A DNA stretch of 64,000 nucleotides from Spirulina subsalsa PCC 9445 (GCF_000314005.1 NZ_JH980292.1:3632121-3696120); one strand, 5' to 3'; positions 1 to 9,437 are shown, counted from the first letter of the stretch. Program-made: numbers and translations. The notes: generated from the sequence alone by a model not told the origin.

Positions 1-680
1 AAAATGGCTTGATAAGCTTGTTCTGCTGTCTCAAAGGCCTTGGGGGATTGGGTGATGGAGTTATCCCGTTTGTAGTAGCGATAGAGGGGTTGAGGGTGAA
101 GGGCGACCTGTTCACTGCGGCTGAGGAGTTCGAGGTTAAATAAAACATCGGCCGCAAAGGGAACCCTTGTCCACCCTGACCCGGCCAATTCCCGACGAAA
201 GACGGGGAAAAAGGGGACACGAGGATTTAAGATATCCTCGGCTGTGGCAAAACTTAGGGCGGTGCGGTCGGGAAAGGGACGCTTATAAAGCTGACCTTGG
301 GAATTGTAAACCCCTGTATTATCTAGGGCTACACCGAATTTTAGGGCGAGAGGAACTAACTCAGCGAGACGATTGGGTTGATAAGCGTCATCCGCGTCTA
401 AGTTGGCGATAATTTCCCCTTGAGCAAGGGTGAGGGCGGCGTTGCGGGCGGGGGCTTCTCCGGTGCCGTAACCTCCTGTATCGGCTTGTTTTAAGCGGGT
501 GTCGCTAATTCCCTGTTGCGCGAGGTGGTCTAGATAGTCTACTTGGTCATCAGAACCGATAACCGCTTCCCAGTGGGGATAGGTTTGGGTCAGTAAGCTT
601 TGGATGGTATCCCCAAGGGTCTGTTTAGCACGGTAAGCGGGGATGAGGATACTGACGAGGGGGGATGAGGTGGGAGACAT
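1..680 (-). CDS. Family 2 glycosyltransferase, C-terminal part beyond window
   Basis: Hand translation of the minus strand from the ATG at 680 gives an open frame that runs off position 1, so only about the first 226 residues are visible. The N-terminus VSILIPAYRAKQTL is the nucleotide-binding beta strand of GT-A glycosyltransferases, and NLDADDAYQP carries the DxD-type metal and sugar-nucleotide motif. Family knowledge says such enzymes transfer a sugar from a nucleotide donor to a polysaccharide or lipid acceptor at the cytoplasmic face of the membrane; the substrate cannot be told. It starts 27 bp after folB on the same strand, so the two may be cotranscribed. Nothing in the visible part looks damaged. 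Confidence 0.8.
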   Translation of the reverse strand, partial: MSPTSSPLVSILIPAYRAKQTLGDTIQSLLTQTYPHWEAVIGSDDQVDYLDHLAQQGISDTRLKQADTGGYGTGEAPARNAALTLAQGEIIANLDADDAYQPNRLAELVPLALKFGVALDNTGVYNSQGQLYKRPFPDRTALSFATAEDILNPRVPFFPVFRRELAGSGWTRVPFAADVLFNLELLSRSEQVALHPQPLYRYYKRDNSITQSPKAFETAEQAYQAI

Positions 681-707
681 AGGAGGGCTCAATCAAGGGG
701 GGGACGA

Positions 708-1064
708 TTACCGTTCTCGGGTCATGTCAATCATGACATGGCCGGGGAAACCGGGAATGGGGGGAGAGAGTTTGATTAAGCGCGATCGCACTTTTTCCAC
801 CCGTTCAAACTGTAACAGGGTTTCAATGATCACGGTGTTTAACCGTTCAAGGGTCTTAAATTTCGAGGTTTCCATGAGGTATTGCACTTTTTCCACCACC
901 TCGGCATAGTTGAGGGTGTCGTCGAGTTGGTCGTTTTGTCCGACGGTGGAAAGGTCTAACCACAGGGTTAAGTTCACTTCAAACCATTGACCTAAAACTT
1001 GTTCTTCCGGTAAGAAACCAACATAACCGTAGTAGCGTAACCCTGTAACTTCAATTGCGTCCAT
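708..1064 (-). CDS. folB: Dihydroneopterin aldolase
   Basis: 118 residues, the usual length for FolB. The start MDAIEVTGLRYYGYVGFLPEE matches the family's N-terminal strand, in which the conserved Tyr and Glu lie near the pterin pocket, and the end VMIDMTRER fits the family C-terminus. FolB converts dihydroneopterin to 6-hydroxymethyl-dihydropterin plus glycolaldehyde in folate synthesis, in the cytoplasm, as an octamer (known of the family). The gene is divergent from menC with only 24 bp between the two ATG codons, so promoters must overlap the opposite coding region or be shared. It precedes a glycosyltransferase on the same strand. Confidence 0.9.
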   Translation of the reverse strand: MDAIEVTGLRYYGYVGFLPEEQVLGQWFEVNLTLWLDLSTVGQNDQLDDTLNYAEVVEKVQYLMETSKFKTLERLNTVIIETLLQFERVEKVRSRLIKLSPPIPGFPGHVMIDMTRER

Positions 1065-1088
1065 GTTTGAGGGGAGGTTGAAAGAATC

Positions 1089-2051
1089 ATGTCCTATTGT
1101 TTCACGTTTCGCGTCTACCAGCGCCCTTTTTTGCGGCCGTTACACACCCATCACGGCATCTGGGAGGTACGGGAGGGGATTATTCTCCGTTTAGAAAACC
1201 TACAGCAGGAAGTGGCCTGGGGGGAAATTGCACCCCTGCCAGAGTTTGGGTCCGAAACCTTGGAGGAGGCGATCGCATTTTGTCAAAGTCTCGGCCCCCA
1301 AGTCTCCCCCACCCTCCTTTCCAGCCTCCCCGATTCCCTCCCCGCCTGTCAATTTGCCTTTGAATCCGCCTTGCACCAATTACTCACCCCCTCCCCTCCC
1401 CCTACCCTTCCCCCCTCCCGTTTTGCCTATCTCCTCCCCTCGGGTCAAGCGGCCTTAGAGACCTGGCCTAGTCTGATGGCACAGGGAGCGAGAACCTTTA
1501 AATGGAAAATTGGGGTTTTGCCCTTACACCAAGAATTAGATATCTTTCAACAACTCGACACCCTCCTACCCCAAGGGGTACAACTGCGCTTAGATGGCAA
1601 TGGGGGACTTAGGGAAAAGGAAACGCGGGAATGGTTGAAAATGGGGGAAAGCACCTCCCGGATTGAATTCCTCGAACAACCTTTACCCCCCGCAGAATTT
1701 ACCACCCTCTGCACCCTACAAGCACAATATCAAACCCCCCTCGCCCTAGATGAATCTGTTGCCCGTTTAAACGACCTCAAAACCTGCTATAATCAAGGAT
1801 GGCGCGGTGTTTTTGTTGTGAAGGTTGCGATCGCCGGATCCCCCCAAAAACTCCGCCAATTTTGTCAAACCCACCCCCTTGATCTCGTCCTTTCCTCCGT
1901 CCTAGAAACCGAAATCGCCCGCACCGCCGCCCTCCACCTTGCCCAAGAAATCGCCCCCCAACGAGCATTAGGCTTCGGCACAACCCAATGGTTCCAACCC
2001 CTGAAAAAAACTTGGTTAAACGACCTGTGGACAACCTCACAACCCACCTAA
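1089..2051 (+). CDS. menC: o-Succinylbenzoate synthase
   Basis: 320 residues of the enolase superfamily. It dehydrates SHCHC to o-succinylbenzoate in phylloquinone (vitamin K1) synthesis, which supplies the A1 quinone of photosystem I. All catalytic residues are visible: the KWK pair (138 and 140), the metal ligands D169 (LDGN), E196 (LEQP) and D221 (LDES), and K245 (VVKV). A proline-rich stretch near residues 101-110 is a loop insertion of low complexity. The ATG at 1089 is chosen because the N-terminal strand begins at once. The last 64 bp overlap menE in another frame, so the pair is probably translationally coupled. Confidence 0.93.
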   Translation: MSYCFTFRVYQRPFLRPLHTHHGIWEVREGIILRLENLQQEVAWGEIAPLPEFGSETLEEAIAFCQSLGPQVSPTLLSSLPDSLPACQFAFESALHQLLTPSPPPTLPPSRFAYLLPSGQAALETWPSLMAQGARTFKWKIGVLPLHQELDIFQQLDTLLPQGVQLRLDGNGGLREKETREWLKMGESTSRIEFLEQPLPPAEFTTLCTLQAQYQTPLALDESVARLNDLKTCYNQGWRGVFVVKVAIAGSPQKLRQFCQTHPLDLVLSSVLETEIARTAALHLAQEIAPQRALGFGTTQWFQPLKKTWLNDLWTTSQPT

Positions 2052-3367
2052 AAAACCCTCCCCACTGGTTAATTCATCCCCCCGGAAACCTATTCTTAAA
2101 TCACCTCAATTCCTATCGCCAAACCCTGCAAACCTACCCCACCCCCCCGCGAATTTGCCTCGCCGAATCCGACCCCATTAAATTCTTGGCGGCCTTCTTT
2201 GCCTCCCTACTCCACAACGCCCCCCTCTTCCTCTGTCACCCCCAATGGACCCCCCAAGAATGGCAATCCGTCCTAGAACTCACCCAACCCCAAATCATCT
2301 GGGGAATCTCTCCCCCTCCCCCCACCTTTCCCCCAACTCCCACCCCCCAACTCCCCCCCCAAGCCATCATGATCCCCACCGGAGGATCATCCGGTAAAAT
2401 CCGTTTTGCGATTCATACTTGGGAAACCTTAACTCATGCCGTCGAGGGCTTTTATCACTACTTCAATCAACAACCGGTTTGTAGTTTATGCCTGCTTCCA
2501 TTATACCATGTTAGTGGATTAATGCAAGGGATAAGAGCATTTTTAACACAAGGAAAACTCGCCATTTATAATTATTCTGACCTCAAAAAAGCCCTAACAA
2601 ATAATAACCTTTTCGCCCCCCTTTTAAGCCACAACTGGCAAGACTTTTTTATTTCCCTCGTCCCCACCCAACTCCAGTTTATTCTAGAACACAATCCCCA
2701 ATGGTTGCAGCAATTTAAAACCGTTCTAGTCGGAGGCGCATCCACCCCCAACGCCCTGTTAGAGCAAGCCTATCACCATCAAATCAACCTCGCCCTAACC
2801 TATGGCATGACCGAAACTGCCGCCCAAATTGCCACATTAAAACCCCGTGATTTCCTGAACAAAATTTGGTGTAGTGGTCAGACCTTACCCCATGCCAAAA
2901 TTACGCTACAATCCCCCCAAAACCCCATCATTCAGATTGAAAGTTCCGCCCTCTATTGGGGATACTATCCCCACGGAACAGAACAAGCGAAAATCTTTAT
3001 CACCGATGACCTCGGCAAGATTAATCCAGAGGGATATTTATCAATATTCGGTCGCAATAGTCAAAAAATCATTACTGGAGGTGAGAATGTTTTCCCCCCA
3101 GAAATTGAACAGATTATTTTTCAAACCAACTGCGTGCAAGATATTTGTATCATTGGGCTACCTGATGCTAAATGGGGAGAAATTGTCACCGCCATTTATG
3201 TTCCTAAATCAGGAGATATTACCCCAGAAATAATTCAGGCAAAAATTGCCCCCTTATTAAGTCCCTTTAAACATCCCAAACGTTGGTTAGTGAGAGCCAA
3301 AATCCCCCGCAATGCCCAAGGAAAAATCAACTATCCCGACCTAAAACAGTGGGCAACAAACCAATAA
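1988..3367 (+). CDS. menE: 2-Succinylbenzoate--CoA ligase
   Basis: 459 residues of the ANL adenylate-forming superfamily. It activates o-succinylbenzoate to its CoA thioester, the step after MenC. Seen motifs are a P-loop IPTGGSSGK, the adenylate motif TYGMTETAA, the hinge-region motif GGENVFPPEIE, and the C-terminal catalytic lysine in RNAQGKINY. The start is uncertain: ATG 1988 gives a 64-bp overlap with menC, while TTG 2012 and GTG 2027 are in-frame alternatives with less overlap. The first third is extremely C-rich, with a polyproline run near residues 109-124, unlike the rest of the gene. Placement directly behind menC supports the assignment. Confidence 0.92.
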   Translation: MVPTPEKNLVKRPVDNLTTHLKNPPHWLIHPPGNLFLNHLNSYRQTLQTYPTPPRICLAESDPIKFLAAFFASLLHNAPLFLCHPQWTPQEWQSVLELTQPQIIWGISPPPPTFPPTPTPQLPPQAIMIPTGGSSGKIRFAIHTWETLTHAVEGFYHYFNQQPVCSLCLLPLYHVSGLMQGIRAFLTQGKLAIYNYSDLKKALTNNNLFAPLLSHNWQDFFISLVPTQLQFILEHNPQWLQQFKTVLVGGASTPNALLEQAYHHQINLALTYGMTETAAQIATLKPRDFLNKIWCSGQTLPHAKITLQSPQNPIIQIESSALYWGYYPHGTEQAKIFITDDLGKINPEGYLSIFGRNSQKIITGGENVFPPEIEQIIFQTNCVQDICIIGLPDAKWGEIVTAIYVPKSGDITPEIIQAKIAPLLSPFKHPKRWLVRAKIPRNAQGKINYPDLKQWATNQ

Positions 3368-3522
3368 ACCCTAGGTTAGGTGAAGCGGTAGCGTAACCCA
3401 ACAAATCAGGATATAATCGCGTACAGCTTACCAGAGGTTTTGGATATGAGGCTTTTTGGCAAATCTGGGTAAATGCCTTGCACCCTGACGCACCCTTTTT
3501 GAAACTCCCGGAGAGAAATGTT

Positions 3523-4539
3523 CTAAGACTCTGGGGCAAAAACTAAATCTTTGGGGAGATGAGGCTGAATTACGGGTTCCAGTTTTTGGATAGTCAAGCG
3601 GAAATGATTCCGGATCTCAGCTTGAGTAAACTGAGTTTGTAAACTTTGCCAAGCTTGCCATTTTTCCCAGCGAATTTCTTGTAGTTTTTGAGTTAAATGG
3701 GGTAATTCTTGCTCAATGGGATCGGCAAAAATACTTTGTAAAAATTCCACTAAAACAAAACTATCTTGAATGTCGCCTAAGACGGTCTGAATTTTTTTGA
3801 TATCTTGAACATAGTTTTGATAGGTTTCCCCGTAGAACTGGGTAAATAGTTCCAGTTGATAGCGCGATCGCTTGGCCTCTTTGCGCAAACTATGTAAACA
3901 GGTAATCTCATGGGTGAACACTTGTTCCATCAAGGCACGAGGAGACGGATCCAAAACAACAGCACCCGTTGAACTCCCCACTCCTACCCACCAGCCCGGA
4001 TGTAGCAACAATTGACTCACTTGGGGCAAGAGTAAATCTGCGAGAACATCCTCAATGGGCAGGGAGGCAATGGCGTGATATTGGGGGAATTCTAACCAAT
4101 CTGTAAACTGTTGTTTTAATTTCAGGTAGGGTTTATCGTTGAGAGCTTTCCGAACTTGTTTAAAAGCTTTATGGCGTTGGTGTTTGAGGACAGGGAACAC
4201 ATCTCGCAGCACCTTCTGCTCTTTTTTGGGTAAATGGGGGAGATAGTCCTTCTGGAGACTTTCCCCCAACACATCCAAATCTCGTAACTCCCCTAAAATA
4301 CGAGCCAACTTGCCCACTTTTTGCTCGCGGATGCCTTTGGGTAGGTTTAACGCCGTGGTAAAACCAATTAAGACGGTGCGTAAACGCCGCATCCCTACTC
4401 GCATTTGATGTAACTCTTCGGGATCTTGATCTTTGAGGACTTCTGGCTCATGTTTGAGAATTTTTTGGTAGTGCTTGGCAATGGCGACATAAGCCCAATC
4501 GCCAAACGTCAAAGCCGTTTCCGGTGTAGGTTGTTTCAT
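3523..4539 (-). CDS. CHAD domain-containing protein
   Basis: 338 residues, almost all one alpha-helical CHAD domain. The family signature of conserved histidines and basic residues is visible in LHQMRVGMRRLR near the N-terminus, and again in the Arg/Lys-rich helix CLHSLRKEAKRSRYQL. CHAD domains bind polyphosphate through basic surfaces and are often linked to CYTH triphosphatases (known of the family). No CYTH domain is fused here and none lies next door. The gene is convergent with menE across a 155-bp gap in which I recognise nothing. A role in polyphosphate granule association is inferred. Confidence 0.85.
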   Translation of the reverse strand: MKQPTPETALTFGDWAYVAIAKHYQKILKHEPEVLKDQDPEELHQMRVGMRRLRTVLIGFTTALNLPKGIREQKVGKLARILGELRDLDVLGESLQKDYLPHLPKKEQKVLRDVFPVLKHQRHKAFKQVRKALNDKPYLKLKQQFTDWLEFPQYHAIASLPIEDVLADLLLPQVSQLLLHPGWWVGVGSSTGAVVLDPSPRALMEQVFTHEITCLHSLRKEAKRSRYQLELFTQFYGETYQNYVQDIKKIQTVLGDIQDSFVLVEFLQSIFADPIEQELPHLTQKLQEIRWEKWQAWQSLQTQFTQAEIRNHFRLTIQKLEPVIQPHLPKDLVFAPES

Positions 4540-4706
4540 AACTCCCCGATGAGCAGTGCAAAGCTATCTATTCCATCTTAGATCGATTTGTTTATCCGGC
4601 AAAAACAAGACCTTAGCAGCCCCCCAGAAACAAAAAGCTTGCATTGATTGCAAAACCTCATATTATTATCGGTAAGTGTAAATCGTCTCATGGGGTAGAT
4701 TTAATC

Positions 4707-5183
4707 ATGCGTCTTACGAAATTCGCTGTGTTGACTGGAACAGCCCTCGCTGTTGGTTTAAGTGCGATCGCCGCCGATGTAGTACAAGCTCAACCCGATA
4801 GCAATCCTCTTCTCCTCGCTCAATCCAGCCCCTCCCGTGAGCCTAAAATTCGCGGAGTCGTGCGCAGTGTTGTGGGAACTCAGGTTTTAGTCGAACTCGA
4901 ACGAAGCGAGGATCCCTTAATGTGGGTCGGTGTTTCCCAATCAGACTTAGGGGCCATGAACTTAATGGGCGGAACCCCCGTCTTTGTTCAAGGGCGGCGC
5001 ATTGTAGGATTAGCCCCCAGAGGAATCTCCATCTCTTCCCCCTCCGACTTCAGCAGCCGGGTTGAATCTCTCTGGGCTGAATATGACCACAACCAAGAAG
5101 AACCTCGTTCTTCGGTTTTACCCTCCTCTGAACCCATGATGGCCCCTGTTCCTCAAACGGCTCCTATCCCCGGTTTATGGTAA
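4707..5183 (+). CDS. Secreted hypothetical protein
   Basis: 158 residues from the ATG at 4707. An upstream in-frame ATG at 4644 would add 21 residues ahead of a clear signal peptide and is not preferred. The N-terminus has Lys/Arg, a hydrophobic core (FAVLTGTALAVGLSAIA) and an Ala-x-Ala-like cleavage region near residues 25-28. The mature part holds a small beta-rich segment (KIRGVVRSVVGTQVLVELE) followed by a Pro/Ser-rich tail. I do not recognise the family. Export to the periplasm or thylakoid lumen is inferred. An intrinsic terminator follows at 5262-5288. Confidence 0.75.
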   Translation: MRLTKFAVLTGTALAVGLSAIAADVVQAQPDSNPLLLAQSSPSREPKIRGVVRSVVGTQVLVELERSEDPLMWVGVSQSDLGAMNLMGGTPVFVQGRRIVGLAPRGISISSPSDFSSRVESLWAEYDHNQEEPRSSVLPSSEPMMAPVPQTAPIPGLW

Positions 5184-5191
5184 GTTAGCTC

Positions 5192-5240
5192 CCCGCCGAG
5201 AAGCCCCGCGCTGTAATTTTCAATTCAGCGTCGGCAGGAA
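5192..5240 (+). repeat. Stem-loop repeat with GAAGCCCCGC bulge
   Basis: The arms GCCG (5195-5198) and CGGC (5232-5235), and CGCTG (5209-5213) and CAGCG (5226-5230), pair around the bulge AGAAGCCCCG. The first 21 nt recur exactly at 5295-5315, where the second half of the stem-loop is absent. A related arrangement occurs at 50541-50674 beside a TnpB fragment. It sits 9 bp after the stop codon of the secreted protein gene. Confidence 0.55.
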
Positions 5241-5261
5241 GTCACCTTCTTTTTCCCCTAG

Positions 5262-5288
5262 GCGCACCCTCTCTTAGGGTGCGCTTTT
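5262..5288 (+). terminator. Intrinsic terminator
   Basis: A perfect 9-bp stem, GCGCACCCT (5262-5270) with AGGGTGCGC (5276-5284), encloses a 5-nt loop and is followed by TTTT. It ends transcription of the secreted protein gene. Confidence 0.8.
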
Positions 5289-5315
5289 CGTTAACCCGCC
5301 GAGAAGCCCCGCGCT

Positions 5316-5789
5316 CTCCCCTCTAGATCCCCCTTGCCAGAACCCCCCTCAAGCGAGTATCCTTAAGGGATATAGAGAATCAGTTGAACGTCGAATCCAT
5401 CCAATTTATTTATCAAGTTTTAACTGTATGTCATGCCATGACTGGGAAGAAAGCGGGTTCTTAGCCAGACTCTCCGCAATCAAGGACTTCTCAAGCTTAA
5501 TGCCTAGACCGGGTTGGACAGCCCGTTTCCTTTGTTGGATGCAAAATCAGGGAATTTCCTTTGTCCATTTGTAGCTGATTCACCGTCGAAATTCCCCAAC
5601 CATCAGGACAGATGAGAAAATCTCACGAAAACTGAGCCTTCAAACCCCTTAGTTTTTAGCCCTACTTAGAAATTTTCTCATCGGGTCGCTTTTTAACTGG
5701 ATCGAATCTTTTCCTTTTCCTATCTTTATATCCATTCATTTTGATCGAGTGTTTTGTCTACTCCATCAAAAACCATCCACCCATTTTTT
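5316..5789. other. Intergenic region, no gene seen
   Basis: This stretch separates the second partial stem-loop copy (5295-5315) from the pentapeptide gene. I find no convincing ORF, tRNA or known RNA motif. The end is T-rich and may hold the promoter of the pentapeptide gene. A small RNA cannot be excluded. Confidence 0.4.
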
Positions 5790-6797
5790 ATGAGTAAAAG
5801 CCAGCTTTTCAGCATTGATGAACTTTTACGTCGAGTGAGCGAAGGAGAGCGCAATTTTTCCCGGATTAAAGTCCGTCAGGCGAACTTTGCCCACGCTAAC
5901 TTCAATCAAATTAACTTGAGTTACTCCTCCCTTAAGCACGCAGACTTAACGGAAGCGAAGTTAATGCGGAGTAATTTAAGTCAAGTGAATCTCAATCATG
6001 CTCAACTCAATCAAGCACTCTTAATTGAGGCTAATTTGAGCGGAGCGACTATGATTGAAGCGAGTTTGATTGCCGCAGACCTCAGTGGGGCTATTCTCTC
6101 GAATGTCAATCTCTCTGGGGCAAATCTTAATCGGGCTTCTTTGGTAGGCTGTAGTTTGGTGCAAGCACAATTTCTCAAAGGAAGTAAATTAAAGGGTGCA
6201 AATCTGACGGGAGCCACTCTAACTCGTGGGGCCTTGGCAAAAGCGAACTTAAATCAGGCTAATTTAACTCGGGCTATCTTAACTCAAGCCAATTTAGAAC
6301 AGGCTAGTTTACAGTCTACCATTTTGACTTGTGCCTATCTTAATGGGGTTAATTTGCGGGGGGCGAATTTGCAAGGGGCGGATTTAAGTTTTACCAATTT
6401 GCGTAATGCAGATTTAACGGCTGCCAATTTGAAGGGAGCGAGTTTAGAAGGGGCTGATTTAAAGGGAGCCATTCTGACCTCTGCTAATCTGCGTTATGCC
6501 CAATTACAAGGGGCAGAATTGACCAATGCCAATTTACAAAAGGCGAAATTGTCTCATGCCGATTTAACGGGGGCGAATTTATTAAGTGCGAATTTGTCCT
6601 ATGCTAATTTGTCTCAAGCGCGACTTTGCCAAGCGGGATTATTATTGGCTCATTTAATGGGGACAAAGTTTAATCAGGCTAATTTAAAGGGGGCGAATTT
6701 GATTGGGGCGAATTTGAGTTTGGCGGATTTTTCCCATGCTTTACTGGAGACGGCTATTCTGCCTAATGGTCAAACGGGAGAATCAATGGTTAATTAA
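5790..6797 (+). CDS. Pentapeptide repeat protein
   Basis: From ATG 5790 the protein has 335 residues. It starts with a short non-repeat cap (MSKSQLFSIDELLRRV) and then about 60 tandem A(D/N)LxxA-type pentapeptides almost to the end. Such repeats fold as a right-handed quadrilateral beta helix (known of the family). In cyanobacteria most have no assigned function; some relatives are DNA mimics or assembly factors. A TTG at 5754 would add 12 residues and is a possible start. There is no signal peptide or membrane segment, so the protein is probably cytoplasmic. It appears to be transcribed alone. Confidence 0.88.
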   Translation: MSKSQLFSIDELLRRVSEGERNFSRIKVRQANFAHANFNQINLSYSSLKHADLTEAKLMRSNLSQVNLNHAQLNQALLIEANLSGATMIEASLIAADLSGAILSNVNLSGANLNRASLVGCSLVQAQFLKGSKLKGANLTGATLTRGALAKANLNQANLTRAILTQANLEQASLQSTILTCAYLNGVNLRGANLQGADLSFTNLRNADLTAANLKGASLEGADLKGAILTSANLRYAQLQGAELTNANLQKAKLSHADLTGANLLSANLSYANLSQARLCQAGLLLAHLMGTKFNQANLKGANLIGANLSLADFSHALLETAILPNGQTGESMVN

Positions 6798-7364
6798 CTA
6801 TAACTTCACTGGTTCCCGGTGGGTTGCGACCTGCCGGATGTTTTTGGGTTGAAATTTATGAATTTTGGAAGGACAAATTAAAAACAAAAAATGGACAAAA
6901 CAGAAGGGGTAAATCTTGCTGCTTTATCCATCTATTTCAGGCGTGAGCATTCAAAAACTTGTCTGGGTAGATGTTCTGAGAAAAACTAAAGATTGTAATA
7001 TTTCTTCTCTACTGTTTGCTTCTACTTTCGATTCAATGATGCCACCCTGTTCTAGAGTTTAAAATTCCCCGGATAGAAACGAAAACACTGAGGATGGATT
7101 ATTGAACTGGATTCTTGAACCTAGATCAAGACGACTTGCTTTCATAGAATCAGGTCATAGTATCAGGAACATCATGACCCGAAACATTTTGAAAAAGTGG
7201 TCTTTTCCTCAAGTCCGTTCTCTATGTTTCTACTTTAACGAATGGGGATAAGCTTCTACAATAGCCAATTCCTCTATTTTTGCTGCGCTTTTGATTAAGA
7301 AAGAATACGGATGAGATAAGGTTTTTGGGGCTTGTATCCGTGGAAATGCGCAGAACAGCAAGTG
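6798..7364. other. Intergenic region, no gene seen
   Basis: 567 bp between the pentapeptide gene and the convergent DUF4359 gene. Only short frames without codon bias are present. There is no clear terminator, repeat or RNA motif. Confidence 0.4.
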
Positions 7365-7781
7365 CTAGGTAAAGCTGATGAAGTGGCCTAGGATGGCGAG
7401 GGTGGTCACTTTTTGATCGAGGATTTCTGTGTGATAGAGGGAAAAGATTTGAAAGTTTTGCTGGGTGGTGGATTGTTGGATAAAATCTTTTAGGAAGGGT
7501 TTGAGGCGATCGCCTCCTGCGGTTAAACTGTCCTGACAAAGCTGCTGTAAGCGGTTTTGGCTATTGTCTAAACCGATATCTCGCAAGAAATCATGAACTC
7601 CCCCCGGAATCCGATGTAACACATTTTGCTGACAAGCACTTTCTTTTATTTCGCTAACGAATTTTTCCGAGGCATAATTGAGATAAGCCTCTTCTGGGGG
7701 ATTGGTGGCGACCAAACCACCCACTAGGGCGATTAAGGCGATCGCACTCCCCCCTTGAATAGTCTGGCGAGAAAGTCCCAT
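7365..7781 (-). CDS. DUF4359 family protein
   Basis: 138 residues. The N-terminus (MGLSRQTIQGGSAIALIALVGGL) is one hydrophobic segment of about 17 residues, followed by TNPPEEAYLNYASEKF, the typical beginning of the DUF4359 family of small cyanobacterial membrane-anchored proteins. Two cysteines, in ESACQQNV and QLCQDSL, may pair in the periplasm or lumen. The end, QNFQIFSLYHTEI followed by a hydrophobic stretch, fits the family. Its function is unknown. It is 109 bp downstream of the thioesterase gene on the same strand. Confidence 0.75.
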   Translation of the reverse strand: MGLSRQTIQGGSAIALIALVGGLVATNPPEEAYLNYASEKFVSEIKESACQQNVLHRIPGGVHDFLRDIGLDNSQNRLQQLCQDSLTAGGDRLKPFLKDFIQQSTTQQNFQIFSLYHTEILDQKVTTLAILGHFISFT

Positions 7782-7890
7782 AGTTTTAGTAAGCCTGACT
7801 GCACAACACTTGTGATTGTCCTACAAGGGGAAAGCTTGGTGTTCCGGACTTCCCGGAAATTCTAGGGCTTCCTTTGTAGTCAGTTTCAGG

Positions 7891-8313
7891 TTATGAATCC
7901 AAGGCTTGCCACCGGGTCAGCCAATGAATCAGGTCGGGAGGAAGAGTCAGACGCTGACGTTGGATGGGGTCAATGGCAACATGACGGGTTAAAACTTGGG
8001 CAACGGGGCGATCGCCTGTGGGGTGATGATAGATTTGGTATATCACCTCAAAGCTACTGGAATCTAAAGTGTGAGGTGTGAGGACAATCAGAATGCGATC
8101 GCCACAAAACAAAGGTCGGAAAAAGTCCACCGCACAATGAGTAATCGGCAACGCCAAACCTGTGGGACTGACCAAAGCTTTGAGGTCAATCCCCACCGCC
8201 AGTAAGGAGTCCTCATAGGCCACATGGCACAAGTGAGGGACATTAGCAAAATAAACCACTCCGGCCGCGTCAGTTTCGGAAAGATGGATGGTATAACTAG
8301 CAGTAAAACTCAT
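7891..8313 (-). CDS. 1,4-Dihydroxy-2-naphthoyl-CoA hydrolase (4HBT thioesterase)
   Basis: 140 residues of the 4-hydroxybenzoyl-CoA thioesterase hot-dog fold. The active-site motif SETDAAGVVYFANV, with the catalytic acid Asp early in the chain, is plain. Cyanobacterial members with this motif release DHNA from DHNA-CoA in phylloquinone synthesis (established for the Synechocystis enzyme). It is thus the third phylloquinone gene in the first 9 kb, though not in an operon with menC-menE. Length and start agree with the family. Confidence 0.85.
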   Translation of the reverse strand: MSFTASYTIHLSETDAAGVVYFANVPHLCHVAYEDSLLAVGIDLKALVSPTGLALPITHCAVDFFRPLFCGDRILIVLTPHTLDSSSFEVIYQIYHHPTGDRPVAQVLTRHVAIDPIQRQRLTLPPDLIHWLTRWQALDS

Positions 8314-8564
8314 AGGTTAGGCGATTCCGCAATTACCATGATGTATCACGATTGGAGGGGGAGAATTATGATAGGGTTCAGAAACATTTGCAGCCAATTA
8401 ACGCTCTTAAGCTTACAACAGAGGCTTTAACCCTGACTTAGTTTATTTGTATTTGTTCTAGCTATAATCGATCATTTGATTTTCCAGTCCGGTCAGAAGT
8501 CGCTACTATAGCGTTACATTCAGTAACATACCGTCTCTAGATTTAGTCAATTCACTCAATTTTG

Positions 8565-9347
8565 ATGGTCACATCTCGACTCCAACTAACCAATCCGAGC
8601 CAGGTTGTTCCTACTTTACACTGTGTCGAATTTATGCCTAAAGGCGCGATTAAGTGTTGCGGGGTAGACATGACCTTCTCGATGGGACAGCAACAAATCC
8701 CTGTATTACAAGGTATTGACCTTTCCATTGAACGGGGGGACATTCAGCTTTTAATGGGGCCTTCCGGGTCTGGAAAAACCACCTTACTGTCAATTTTAGC
8801 TGGACTCTTGACCCCGAGCCAAGGGAAAGTCTATCTCTTGGGTCATGAAATTACCCGGATGTCCCGTCGTCAATTAGCCCGCTTCCGTCTCCACAATATT
8901 GGCTTTATTTTTCAGGGCTTTAATTTATTTCCAGCGCTTACGGCCTTGGAAAATGTGGAATTAGCCATGAAAATGAAGGGCATCCGCAAAGGGGAACGTC
9001 GTCCCGAAGCCATCCATTTATTGGACAAAGTGGGGTTAGGGAACAAGATGCACCACTTACCCCGAGACTTGTCTGGGGGTCAACAACAACGAGTTGCGAT
9101 CGCCCGCGCCCTAGTGGGAACACCTCAACTCATTATGGCAGACGAACCCACCGCCGCCCTAGACTCCCACAGTGGTCATGGGGTGATTGAACTGCTGCGG
9201 GAATTAGCCAAAGAAGAACACTGTACCGTTGTCATGGTGACACACGACCCCCGCTTAAAAACCGTCGCCGATAAAATCACCTACCTTGAAGACGGGATCT
9301 TAATGCGTGAACCGTCCTGTGAACAGACCCCCAGTTTCACCCACTAA
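8565..9347 (+). CDS. ABC transporter ATP-binding protein, DevA/MacB-like
   Basis: 260 residues. Walker A (GPSGSGKTTL), the Q-loop region (FIFQGFNLFPALTA), the signature LSGGQQQRVAIARAL, Walker B (LIMADEPTAALD) and the H-loop (MVTHDPR) are all intact. The sequence is closest to the DevA/LolD/MacB exporter ATPases that work with DevB/DevC-type partners in cyanobacteria. No membrane fusion protein or permease gene is adjacent, so the partner must be elsewhere. The start is uncertain: ATG 8565 gives a 20-25 residue tail before the domain, and a later ATG (MPKGAIKCCGVDM) would also give a complete domain. Confidence 0.88.
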   Translation: MVTSRLQLTNPSQVVPTLHCVEFMPKGAIKCCGVDMTFSMGQQQIPVLQGIDLSIERGDIQLLMGPSGSGKTTLLSILAGLLTPSQGKVYLLGHEITRMSRRQLARFRLHNIGFIFQGFNLFPALTALENVELAMKMKGIRKGERRPEAIHLLDKVGLGNKMHHLPRDLSGGQQQRVAIARALVGTPQLIMADEPTAALDSHSGHGVIELLRELAKEEHCTVVMVTHDPRLKTVADKITYLEDGILMREPSCEQTPSFTH

Positions 9348-9437
9348 TCCCCCTTCGTCCATGCTAACTTAATGGGTCAAAGAGAGACGCGAGAATCCCC
9401 GATGGTTCAGGTTCTTTCCTCCCCCCCTCTTACGCTT

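Noticed and set aside
7222-7539. 105-codon minus-strand frame
   Set aside because: It overlaps the DUF4359 gene in another frame and has no recognisable motif.
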